A stretch of DNA of 64,000 nucleotides from Pseudomonas silesiensis (GTDB lineage: Bacteria; Pseudomonadota; Gammaproteobacteria; Pseudomonadales; Pseudomonadaceae), in assembly GCF_001661075.1 (NCBI RefSeq), contig NZ_CP014870.1, positions 4,608,501 through 4,672,500 of the forward strand. Reading direction: 5' to 3'. The notes beneath the pieces are model-generated. The model was not told where the DNA came from. It saw only the letters and a program-made list of their open reading frames with translations, and searched no databases. The position numbers and the translations under genes were made by a program. Position 1 is the first letter of the stretch. Every line of letters begins with the position of its first letter. Of the stretch, positions 1-9,678 are shown one piece after another.

Positions 1-883
1 CGATGGCGACACGGTGCAGCACATTGAGAATTTCCGAGAGCACGCCATTCCAGTCCGGGCCCTGTTCGGCCAGGTGCCGCACGGCTTCGAGCAACGCCTT
101 GGCGTCACCCTCGATCAGCGCATGCAAGACGTCGTAGACCTGACCGTGATCGAGCGTGCCGAGCATGGCCCGCACGTCGGCGGCCATGACCTTGCCCTCA
201 CCGAACGCGATCGCCTGGTCGGTCAGGCTCATGGCATCACGCATCGACCCATCGGCGGCGCGGCCCAGCAACCACAGCGCATCGTCTTCGAACGGCACGT
301 TCTCGACACTCAGCACGTGGGTCAAATGCTCGACCACGCGCTCCGGCGTCATGTTTTTCAGGGAGAACTGCAGGCACCGCGACAGAATCGTTGCAGGAAG
401 TTTCTGCGGGTCGGTGGTGGCCAGGATGAACTTGACGTAGGGCGGCGGCTCTTCGAGAGTCTTCAACAGCGCGTTGAAAGAATGGCTGGACAGCATGTGC
501 ACTTCGTCGATCAGGTAGACCTTGAAGCGCCCGCGGCTCGGCGCGTACTGCACGTTGTCGAGCAGCTCGCGGGTATCCTCGACCTTGGTCCGGCTCGCGG
601 CGTCGATCTCGATCAGGTCGACGAAACGGCCTTCATCGATCTCACGGCACACCGAGCACTCGCCGCAAGGCGTCGATGTGATACCTGTTTCACAGTTCAG
701 GCATTTGGCGATGATCCGCGCAATGGTGGTCTTGCCCACGCCGCGGGTACCGGTGAACAGATAGGCATGGTGCAACCGTTGGCTGTCCAAGGCATTGATC
801 AGAGCCTTGAGCACATGGGTCTGGCCGACCATTTCGCCGAACGAGCGCGGGCGCCATTTACGTGCAAGAACCTGATAACTCAT
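1..883 (-). CDS. dnaX: DNA polymerase III subunits gamma/tau, N-terminal part
   Basis: This is the clamp-loader ATPase of the replicative polymerase. About 294 N-terminal residues are visible and the gene continues past the left edge. The protein starts MSYQVLARKWRPRSFGE. It has a Walker A motif GTRGVGKT (residues 45-52), a zinc module (Cys64, Cys73, Cys76, Cys79), a DEVH Walker B (126-129) and the sensor region LEEPPPYVKFILATT. The start is the ATG whose complement lies at 881-883. The tau-specific C-terminus and any programmed frameshift site fall outside the window, so the gamma/tau question cannot be addressed here. The identification is secure because motif order and sequence are those of bacterial DnaX. 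The next gene to the right is divergent. Confidence 0.97.
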   Translation of the reverse strand, partial: MSYQVLARKWRPRSFGEMVGQTHVLKALINALDSQRLHHAYLFTGTRGVGKTTIARIIAKCLNCETGITSTPCGECSVCREIDEGRFVDLIEIDAASRTKVEDTRELLDNVQYAPSRGRFKVYLIDEVHMLSSHSFNALLKTLEEPPPYVKFILATTDPQKLPATILSRCLQFSLKNMTPERVVEHLTHVLSVENVPFEDDALWLLGRAADGSMRDAMSLTDQAIAFGEGKVMAADVRAMLGTLDHGQVYDVLHALIEGDAKALLEAVRHLAEQGPDWNGVLSEILNVLHRVAI

Positions 884-1027
884 GGAAAACCGTCGCAACG
901 AAGGAACACAAGCGGCTAATGCTAGCGGAGCAAGGCCAAAATTGCATCCGGTGCGCTCGTCTAATCTGGCTAAGATGCACTTTGGGGGGCTTTTATCAGC
1001 CAGGGATTGTTCAGGACCGGAGCGTTT

Positions 1028-1777
1028 ATGCGGCTTGCCTTGGGGGCATGGCTCTTGATGAGCCTGAGTGCGGCGGGCGCCGAAATGCCGCTGCGCTTCG
1101 TGGTGCCCGACAGTTGGGCAATGCCGATGATCCAACTGGAACGCGGCCGCCCGACCCAGGGCATTCTGCACGACGTGATGGTCAGCCTGGCGACCCAGGT
1201 CGGGGTACCGGCCGAATTTCACGTATTGCCCCGGGCACGGGTGCAAAATGCCATGGAACACGGCGAAGTCGACGTCCGCTGCTATGCGGCGCAGTCCTGG
1301 CAGCCGAATCAGTCCTGCGACTACATCTGGAGCATCCCGCTCTGGACCCAGCCCGACGTGCTGATCAGCCGGCCCGCCCCATTCATCCTCGTGGTGCCGG
1401 CGCAGTTGCCACGACAATCCATCGGCACGGTCCATGGCTACAGCTACCCGACCCTGCAACCGCTGTTCGACACAGGCCGGCTGCTGCGCGAAGACGCGCG
1501 CAATCAGGAACAGGTGCTGGAAAAACTGCAGGCCGGACGCTATCGCTATGCCGTGAGCAACCAATGGACCCTGGACTGGTTCAATCAGCGTCTGTTGCCC
1601 GATCGGCAATTGCAGGGCGTGGCGGTGCTACAGGTGCAGAGTGTCGGTTGCTACGTGCGCAATGATCCGAAAGTGCCTGTGCAGCGCATTTTGCGCACGT
1701 TGTTGCAGATGAAAATGTCCGGGGAGATCGATGACATTATCCGGCTTTATGTCGGTGGCGAGCCTGCAAAACCTTGA
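1028..1777 (+). CDS. Periplasmic substrate-binding protein, family 3-like
   Basis: The 249-residue product has a clear signal peptide (MRLALGAWLLMSLSAAGA, cleavage near residue 18). A bilobed solute-binding fold of the amino-acid-binding type (SBP_bac_3-like) follows, with segments such as LRFVVPDSW and VRCYAAQSW. I chose the ATG at 1028 over an in-frame TTG at 1007 because a GGAG ribosome site lies just upstream and the signal peptide then begins normally. No permease or ATPase genes are adjacent. It may therefore be an orphan binding protein that feeds a distant transporter or acts as a sensor. The ligand cannot be read from sequence. A REP element follows the stop codon directly. Confidence 0.75.
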   Translation: MRLALGAWLLMSLSAAGAEMPLRFVVPDSWAMPMIQLERGRPTQGILHDVMVSLATQVGVPAEFHVLPRARVQNAMEHGEVDVRCYAAQSWQPNQSCDYIWSIPLWTQPDVLISRPAPFILVVPAQLPRQSIGTVHGYSYPTLQPLFDTGRLLREDARNQEQVLEKLQAGRYRYAVSNQWTLDWFNQRLLPDRQLQGVAVLQVQSVGCYVRNDPKVPVQRILRTLLQMKMSGEIDDIIRLYVGGEPAKP

Positions 1778-1780
1778 TCT

Positions 1781-1835
1781 GTGGGAGCGAGCCTGCTCCG
1801 GGCGGCTTTCGCCGGCAAGCCGGTCTCGCTCCCAC
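1781..1835. repeat. REP/BIME inverted repeat
   Basis: The outer arms GTGGGAGCGAGC and GCTCGCTCCCAC flank an inner REP core (GCCGGCAAGC). This is a typical Pseudomonas palindromic extragenic element between two convergent genes. Confidence 0.85.
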
Positions 1836-1866
1836 ATTTTGATCTTCGTATGCCTGGTAGCGAGGT

Positions 1867-3567
1867 TCAGGCTGTCTGCTGCAGTACCCGCCATTGCAGC
1901 GGCGCAACATACCCTTGCACCCAGGCCGGCACTTCTGCCGGCGGCATCGGCCGCGCTATGCAATGGCCTTGGGCAACGTCGCAACCCAGCCGCAGCAGCA
2001 ATTCACCCTGCTCGATACTGTCCAGGCCTTCGGCGATCACCTGCCGCCCGAACGCCCGGGCCAGGCCAATGACCGCCGTGGTCAGCGCCAGGTCATCCCG
2101 ATCATGGAGAATGTCGCGGACAAAGGACTTATCGATCTTGATGGTCTGGGTTCGCAATCGCTTGAGGTAGCTCAGCGACGAATACCCGGTGCCGAAATCC
2201 CCCAGTGAAAACTGCACGCCCAAGGCCTGGCAGGCCTGCAGACAGGTACTGACATGCTGAATATTCTCGACCGCCACTGACTCGACAATTTCCAGGTCGA
2301 GCATCTGCGGTGCAACCCCGGCGTGCCGGGCGAGCATCTCACCCAGCCGGTCGACGAAATCCGCCCGCTGAAAATGGCGCGCCGCGATATTGATGCTCAC
2401 CGGCCAGCCCTGCCCCCCCTGATGCCAGCGGTGCATCTGCAAAAGCACTTGATCCATGACCCATTCACCAATATCGATGATCAGGTCCGTCTCCTCGACC
2501 AACGGTAGAAAATTGCGTGAGGGCACCATGCCGTCCTGGGGGTGTTCCCAGCGCAACACTGCCTGGAAACCGACAACCTCGCCCCGGCGCATGTTCACCC
2601 GAGGCTGGAAGTGCAAACGCAATTCACCCGCCAGCAGCGCCTGACGCACTCGCTCGATGGTCTGGTGCGTGACCTTGACTTCCCGATCCCGGATCACGTC
2701 GAACAGATGAAAACGATTGCGTCCGCCCTGCTTGGCCAGGTACATCGCCTGATCGGCGTGACGCAGCAGGGTTCCGGCATCTTCGTTGTCGTGAGGGAAC
2801 AGCGTGACGCCAATACTGGCGAACACATTGAGCTCTTTGCCGTGCAGCGTGTACGGCGCCGAAATCGCGCCCAATACCCGGTTCAGCGCCGCGCGCAGTT
2901 CCGGCAGATCACGCACATAACGCAGCACCAGCACAAACTCGTCACCGGCCAGCCTGGCCACCACGTCTTCACCGCGCACGATGCTGCGCAGTCGCTTGGC
3001 TACTTCCACCAGCAACAGGTCGCCACTGGCATGCCCGTAGCCATCGTTGACCGCCTTGAAGCCGTCGAGATCGACCATGCACACCGCCAGCGGGATGTTT
3101 TCCTGGCGCGAGAACTCGAGGGCCTGATCCAGCAAATCCGAGAGAAACGCGCGATTGGGCAGTCCGGTCAGCACATCGTGACCGACCCGCCATTGCAAGG
3201 AGTGCAGCAGTTGACGTTTTTCACTGATGTCGAAACGAATCGACAGGTAACGATCAACCTTTCCGGTAGCGTCATCAAGTACCGGCACCATGGTGCTTTC
3301 GACCCAATACAGGCTGCCGTCCTTTGCCCGATTGCAAATCTCACCTTTCCAGACACTGCCCTGCGCGATGGTACGCCACAGGCCAGCGAAGAATTCAGCC
3401 GAGTGCAGGCCCGAGTTGAGCAAACGATGGTTCTGCCCCAGCAGTTCCTCGCGGCTATAACCGGACACGGCACAGAACTGATCATTGACGTAGGTGATCC
3501 GGCCGCTCAGGTCCGTCTCGGAAAAAATAGCGGCTGCATCCACCGCCCTGCGGTATTTCTCATCCAT
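1867..3567 (-). CDS. PAS-GGDEF-EAL cyclic-di-GMP protein with degenerate EAL site
   Basis: The 566-residue protein has no membrane segment, so it is predicted cytoplasmic. A PAS/PAC sensor covers about residues 8-120. The GGDEF domain (about 125-290) carries AGDEF at 207-211 and an RxxD inhibitory site (RGED, 198-201). The EAL domain spans about 305-555. The GGDEF variant with alanine first is compatible with cyclase activity in some characterised enzymes. In the EAL domain the signature is QAV (335-337) instead of EAL, and the DDFG motif reads GDFG (456-459), while N393, E426/E429 and K477 are kept. Loss of the EAL glutamate and of one metal-binding aspartate argues against phosphodiesterase activity. 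I infer a PAS-controlled cyclase or a nucleotide-binding regulatory EAL domain. The gene is single and converges on the binding-protein gene. Confidence 0.9.
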   Translation of the reverse strand: MDEKYRRAVDAAAIFSETDLSGRITYVNDQFCAVSGYSREELLGQNHRLLNSGLHSAEFFAGLWRTIAQGSVWKGEICNRAKDGSLYWVESTMVPVLDDATGKVDRYLSIRFDISEKRQLLHSLQWRVGHDVLTGLPNRAFLSDLLDQALEFSRQENIPLAVCMVDLDGFKAVNDGYGHASGDLLLVEVAKRLRSIVRGEDVVARLAGDEFVLVLRYVRDLPELRAALNRVLGAISAPYTLHGKELNVFASIGVTLFPHDNEDAGTLLRHADQAMYLAKQGGRNRFHLFDVIRDREVKVTHQTIERVRQALLAGELRLHFQPRVNMRRGEVVGFQAVLRWEHPQDGMVPSRNFLPLVEETDLIIDIGEWVMDQVLLQMHRWHQGGQGWPVSINIAARHFQRADFVDRLGEMLARHAGVAPQMLDLEIVESVAVENIQHVSTCLQACQALGVQFSLGDFGTGYSSLSYLKRLRTQTIKIDKSFVRDILHDRDDLALTTAVIGLARAFGRQVIAEGLDSIEQGELLLRLGCDVAQGHCIARPMPPAEVPAWVQGYVAPLQWRVLQQTA

Positions 3568-3985
3568 GAGTCAGGCTCGTTGTGGCTAGCGGTGGCACCG
3601 CTCGACCAGTGCAGGATGCCCGGAAGAGATGTTTTGTGATGGATTGCGCAGAAACACGTGGTCACTCCATGAACAGCGTTTGATGGCCCCGGACAGCCGA
3701 AGATCACCTAATCTGAAAGGCCGTGCGAAAGGACAAAAAAGACCAATTCAGCTAGCATTTCTACAAGGTTCAAGCGCGGCTTTGGGTCTGCCTGCTTGCC
3801 CTGAATGAGAACGCATGCTGGCTTTTTAGCATCGCGCCCGCGTTCAACAAAAGGTCATCGAAAGTCTTTTCGGATCGGCAATTCTACGAAATGCATCACA
3901 TTTTGCAAGACAAGGTGATGGATCATGCGGTTGTCATGAACCGAAATCTATCGTTAAGTTCTTGATTCCAAATGGGAATTAAGCG
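3568..3985. other. Gene-free 418-bp divergent intergenic region
   Basis: This gap lies between the start of the GGDEF-EAL gene (minus) and the start of the XRE regulator (plus), so it must hold both promoters. I see one small imperfect hairpin (ATGCT/AGCAT, about 3812-3834) but no convincing coding frame, REP, tRNA or known RNA. Base composition is more AT-rich than the flanking genes. Confidence 0.5.
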
Positions 3986-4300
3986 ATGCACATTTCAAGT
4001 TTGGGTCCAGCCATCCGGCGTTACCGCAAGGTCGCGGGGCTTACTCAGGCTGAACTCGGCGAAAAAACCGGTTTTGACCCCAAAACCATCAGTCGCTTCG
4101 AAACCGGCACCTATACCCCCAGCGTGGACGCCCTGTTCCTGCTTTCCGAGGTGCTGGGAGTGAAGCTGAAAGCCTTTTTTGCCGATCCGGGCGATGAAGA
4201 TGAACAGCGGGCGTACCTGTTTGGCGTCATTCATAAAGCCAGCCCAAAGGAACTGGGAAAGCTGATTGCGGCGGTCGATCAGGCCTTGTCCAAGCCTTAG
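3986..4300 (+). CDS. Small XRE-family HTH transcriptional regulator
   Basis: The 104-residue protein carries an N-terminal Cro/C1-type helix-turn-helix (about residues 7-60). Its core LTQAELGEKTGFDPKTISRF is followed by ETGTYTPSVDALFLLSEVL, the usual XRE recognition-helix layout. A short helical tail (about 65-104) contains KASPKELGKLIAAVDQAL and may serve dimerisation. A GGGA ribosome site precedes the ATG, and a strong terminator follows 13 bases after the stop, so it is a monocistronic unit. No toxin partner or phage gene is nearby, which argues against an antitoxin or phage repressor role. Target genes are unknown; autoregulation through the long upstream gap is plausible. Confidence 0.85.
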   Translation: MHISSLGPAIRRYRKVAGLTQAELGEKTGFDPKTISRFETGTYTPSVDALFLLSEVLGVKLKAFFADPGDEDEQRAYLFGVIHKASPKELGKLIAAVDQALSKP

Positions 4301-4312
4301 TGCCAGGAATGG

Positions 4313-4357
4313 AAAAAGGAGGCCGACTTGTTGGTTCGACAGGTCGGCCTCCTTTTT
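4313..4357 (+). terminator. Intrinsic terminator after the XRE gene
   Basis: This is a perfect long hairpin (GGAGGCCGAC paired with GTCGGCCTCC) flanked by A5 and T5. The symmetry could also stop transcripts from the opposite strand. Confidence 0.9.
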
Positions 4358-4479
4358 CAGGTATGACTTCAACAACCGGAAACGACAAAAGATCCGCCCT
4401 GGACGATATCCATGGCAGAGCAACAGGAAAGTGGTTTTAAGCAGATAACGCGAGAGGGATTCGCGGCCCGTTAAGGTGG

Positions 4480-4585
4480 TAACCCCACCAGCCACACCCC
4501 GGCACACAATGTTCCCGCTGTGGCTGCTTCCTTCCGGATCTGACCAGGTTCACGGGTAATCGTTGCGGGGGGACCGATGGGGTCA
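4480..4585 (-). ncRNA. ffs: 4.5S signal recognition particle RNA
   Basis: On the minus strand the conserved SRP domain IV core is present (GGTCAGATCCGGAAGGAAGC), containing the GGAA tetraloop and the asymmetric loop that bind Ffh. The ends pair (GACCCCATCGG region with the GGTGGGGTTACC region) to form the long rod of the small bacterial SRP RNA. Length is about 100-110 nt, as in other gammaproteobacteria. The exact ends are estimated from pairing, not mapped. With Ffh this RNA targets nascent membrane proteins to FtsY and the Sec translocon. Confidence 0.93.
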
Positions 4586-4611
4586 CCATAACGACGCTCA
4601 CCTGACGGCGA

Positions 4612-4647
4612 GCCGCGCCATTGTACCTATCTGAGACGAAGTTACAA
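4612..4647 (-). promoter_or_regulatory. Sigma-70 promoter of ffs
   Basis: Read on the minus strand, TTGTAA (4642-4647) and TACAAT (4620-4625) are separated by 16 bp, followed by a GC-rich discriminator typical of stable-RNA promoters. The predicted start near 4612 leaves a 5' leader of roughly 25 nt ahead of the mature RNA. This matches the RNase P-processed leader known for the enterobacterial 4.5S precursor. Confidence 0.7.
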
Positions 4648-4661
4648 CCGTTCGTGCGGAT

Positions 4662-4700
4662 TAAAAAATATGAGGCCGCTCAAGGACATGCAGCGGCCTG
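4662..4700 (-). terminator. Terminator of the zinc peptidase gene
   Basis: On the minus strand a hairpin AGGCCGCT/AGCGGCCT is followed within a few bases by a T6 run. It lies 8 bases beyond the stop codon of the peptidase gene and insulates it from ffs. Confidence 0.8.
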
Positions 4701-4707
4701 TAAAACC

Positions 4708-5871
4708 TTACGGTGCCAATACCTCATCCGCCCTGCCGCCCTCCTGCTGGATCACCAGGTGGATGAAGTGCAGTTTGGCGATCACCGCCGGTGGCAGGAC
4801 GAAGGGATAGAAATCCGGTTGACCCATGCTGCGCGACAGTTCGTTGAGCATGCCGGCCAGTTCGATCCAGGCGTTGACGAATGACAGGAACGCCGCCCCG
4901 CCGGGATGCTGCGGGTCGTAGAGGGTGCTGGAGGGAAATGGCTGGTAGTCGAAGTCCAGTTCCCGGGCGCTCATGCCGAACCCCAGCGCGGTGTCCACGG
5001 CGTCCATCATGTGCAGGTAGTGTGCCCAGGTTTCCGCCCAGTCCTCCCAGGGATGCATGGTCGCGTAGGCGCTGACGTACTGCTGTTGCCAGTCGAGCGG
5101 CGCGCCTTGTTGATAGTGCTGCTCGAGGGCCTCGGCGTAGCTGGCGCGTTCGTCGCCGAACAGGCCGCGGAACGGTTCCAGCCAATGGCTGTTGGCGATC
5201 AGCCGGTCCCAGTAGTAATGCCCGACCTCGTGACGAAAGTGCCCAAGCAGGGTGCGATACGGTTCGTGCATTTGCACCCGGACCTGTTCGCGGTGGGCGT
5301 CGTCGGCTTCTTTGATGTCGAGGGTGATCAGGCCGTTGGCATGCCCCGTGGTCGGGGGTTTGCCGTCAAGGTCTACTCCGATGAAATCGAAGGCCAGGCC
5401 AGCCTCCTCGCTGAAGGTTTTGGGAAGCACCTGCAAACCCAGGCTGATCAATTGCGCGACGAGACGCCGCTTGGCGGTTTCGACCTTGCGCCAGCGTTCG
5501 TGGTTTTCGGCAATCGACAGGTCGGGAATGGTGTGGTTCAGGCTGCAGGCAATGCATAGCGCGTCATGGTCGTTGGCCGGGAGCAGCCAGTTGCAGGCGG
5601 CCGGGGAGTCGAGATTGGCGCAGCGGCGGAACACGCCCGCCTCGGGATCGGCGTCGAGCAGCCAGGTGTCCGCCTGCTGGCCCGGTTGCAGCGAGGACAG
5701 GCGGCTCTGCTCGGGTTGATACCCCAGCGCCGCCGAACAGGCCAGGCACTGGCTGTTGCGAAAGAATAACGACTGCCCGCAGCGGCACTGCCAGACTTTG
5801 CTGTTGCGCGAGCTCTCGGCCATGAAAGGCGCGGCGATGCGTGAGCTGAGCTGTTCGAAGAAGCGGTACAT
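4708..5871 (-). CDS. Putative zinc-binding metallopeptidase with N-terminal zinc ribbon
   Basis: The 387-residue cytoplasmic-looking protein has no signal peptide. It begins with a short zinc ribbon (CRCG and CLAC pairs, about residues 29-45). Downstream, the gluzincin-like metal site HEVGHYYWDRL lies in a region conserved in the proteobacterial DUF2248/COG4307 family of putative zinc peptidases. Additional conserved blocks are EDWAETWAHYLHMMDA and the C-terminal FVLPPAVIAKLHFIH. The HExxH pair plus the downstream acidic segment support metalloprotease chemistry, but I know of no established substrate for this family. It is a monocistronic gene with its own terminator. A REP element lies upstream. 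Confidence 0.8.
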   Translation of the reverse strand: MYRFFEQLSSRIAAPFMAESSRNSKVWQCRCGQSLFFRNSQCLACSAALGYQPEQSRLSSLQPGQQADTWLLDADPEAGVFRRCANLDSPAACNWLLPANDHDALCIACSLNHTIPDLSIAENHERWRKVETAKRRLVAQLISLGLQVLPKTFSEEAGLAFDFIGVDLDGKPPTTGHANGLITLDIKEADDAHREQVRVQMHEPYRTLLGHFRHEVGHYYWDRLIANSHWLEPFRGLFGDERASYAEALEQHYQQGAPLDWQQQYVSAYATMHPWEDWAETWAHYLHMMDAVDTALGFGMSARELDFDYQPFPSSTLYDPQHPGGAAFLSFVNAWIELAGMLNELSRSMGQPDFYPFVLPPAVIAKLHFIHLVIQQEGGRADEVLAP

Positions 5872-5952
5872 GGCGATCTCTCCCTGGGACTGGCCAAGAC
5901 TAGATCATGAATAGGTATCGATCGTTCCCGCTTTTTGTGACAGGGCTGGCAT

Positions 5953-5984
5953 CGCCTTCGCCGGCAAGCCGGCTCCTACAGGGG
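5953..5984. repeat. Single REP element
   Basis: This is one copy of the CGCCTTCGCCGGCAAGCC-type REP followed by GGCTCCTACAGG. It lies between the peptidase gene and the end of ligA and has no inverted partner nearby. Confidence 0.8.
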
Positions 5985-6066
5985 TTGGCGTTGACCAGAA
6001 TTCATCTGTATCCCGGTGATCTTGCAGGAGCTGGCTTATCGGATCGCCGCACCGCAGCGAATGGCA

Positions 6067-8562
<2,496 letters not shown>

Positions 8563-9411
8563 TCAGCGCTTCTGGGTCAGGGCGCGGCGTTCGAATTCGA
8601 CGATGCGCTGACGGTAATGCTCGATCGTCTGGGCAGTCAACACGCTGCGCTGGTCGTCTTTCAGTTCGCCGTTCAGTTCCTGGGACAGCTTGCGTGCCGC
8701 AGCCACCATCACGTCGAAGGCTTGCTTGGGATGACGCGGGCCAGGCAGGCCGAGGAAGAAGCTCACCGCCGGGGTGCTGAAGTGGTCGATGTCGTCCAGG
8801 TCGAAAACGCCTGGCTTGACCGCATTGGCCATCGAGAACAGGACTTCGCCATTACCGGCCATGCTTTCGTGGCGGTGGAAAATGTCCATCTCGCCGAAGC
8901 GCAGGCCGCTTTCCAAGATATTCTGCAACAGCGCCGGGCCCTTGAAGCCGGCAGCGTCGCGGCAGATCACACTGATCACCAGCACTTCTTCGGCTTGCGG
9001 CTGTTCCCTGTCGCTGGTCGAGTTCGAGACCTTGGTGTCGTCCGGGTAGTCGTCGTCATGGCTGCCGAAGCTCGGGCCGCCTTCCAGGTCCAGGTTGAGG
9101 TTCAGGTCGCCCTGGGATGGCTCGCCGCGCTTGCCACGCTTGGCACCTGAATCGCGCTGTTCACGGGCAGGCATGCTCACCGACGGCAGATCGTGCTCGT
9201 CCAGGTGCGGTTCTTTATGGGCATCCAACACCCGGGGCGGGCCCAACAGCTCGGCGCTGGTGTCCTCGTCCGGCAAATTGGACAGGTTCCGGTCAAGACG
9301 GAATTTCAGTTTTCCCTTGCCACCGCGCATGCGGCGCCAGCCGTCGAAAAGAATACCGGCAATGACAATAATGCCGATAAGGATCAGCCACTCGCGCAGA
9401 CCGATTTCCAT
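8563..9411 (-). CDS. zipA: Cell division protein ZipA
   Basis: ZipA anchors FtsZ to the inner membrane at the division septum. The 282-residue protein has the expected plan. An N-terminal membrane anchor (about residues 9-27, [18 protein letters not shown]) is followed by a short basic stretch, then a charged low-complexity linker (about 40-140). The C-terminal FtsZ-binding domain (about 142-275) contains [15 protein letters not shown] and the conserved block [16 protein letters not shown]. It sits between smc and ligA, the usual Pseudomonas order. A hairpin upstream of its ATG may end smc transcripts, so zipA probably has its own promoter in the 267-bp gap. Confidence 0.95.
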   Translation of the reverse strand: MEIGLREWLILIGIIVIAGILFDGWRRMRGGKGKLKFRLDRNLSNLPDEDTSAELLGPPRVLDAHKEPHLDEHDLPSVSMPAREQRDSGAKRGKRGEPSQGDLNLNLDLEGGPSFGSHDDDYPDDTKVSNSTSDREQPQAEEVLVISVICRDAAGFKGPALLQNILESGLRFGEMDIFHRHESMAGNGEVLFSMANAVKPGVFDLDDIDHFSTPAVSFFLGLPGPRHPKQAFDVMVAAARKLSQELNGELKDDQRSVLTAQTIEHYRQRIVEFERRALTQKR

Positions 9412-9438
9412 GTAATCCCGTGCCTCTATAAAAAATGC

Positions 9439-9469
9439 TGAAAAATAAGGGGTTTACAACTGGTAAACC
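9439..9469 (-). terminator. Possible smc terminator in the zipA leader
   Basis: On the minus strand the 7-bp hairpin GGTTTAC/GTAAACC is followed by CCCTTATTTTT. It lies about 30-60 bases upstream of the zipA start, so it could instead be a structured zipA leader. The T tract is interrupted, hence low confidence. Confidence 0.35.
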
Positions 9470-9678
9470 GCTTTAAAACGTGGCGCCAACTCTATGTTCT
9501 GACAGGCGTTTTGCCCACGCATACGCTAAATTGACATTAAACTAGCACGACCCAAGGCAACTTTACACCGTCTGTCTCGATGGCTTGCGCGAATATGTCG
9601 ATTGGCCAGCAAGTAGCGACCGATAATTCGTCCACCGCTCACGAATGCTCATCCTACATTGTCCTGCAAGCCCGACAC

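Noticed and set aside
3507..3707. A 66-codon minus-strand frame upstream of the GGDEF-EAL start
   Set aside because: It overlaps the start of the GGDEF-EAL gene in another frame. There is no ribosome site or recognisable feature.
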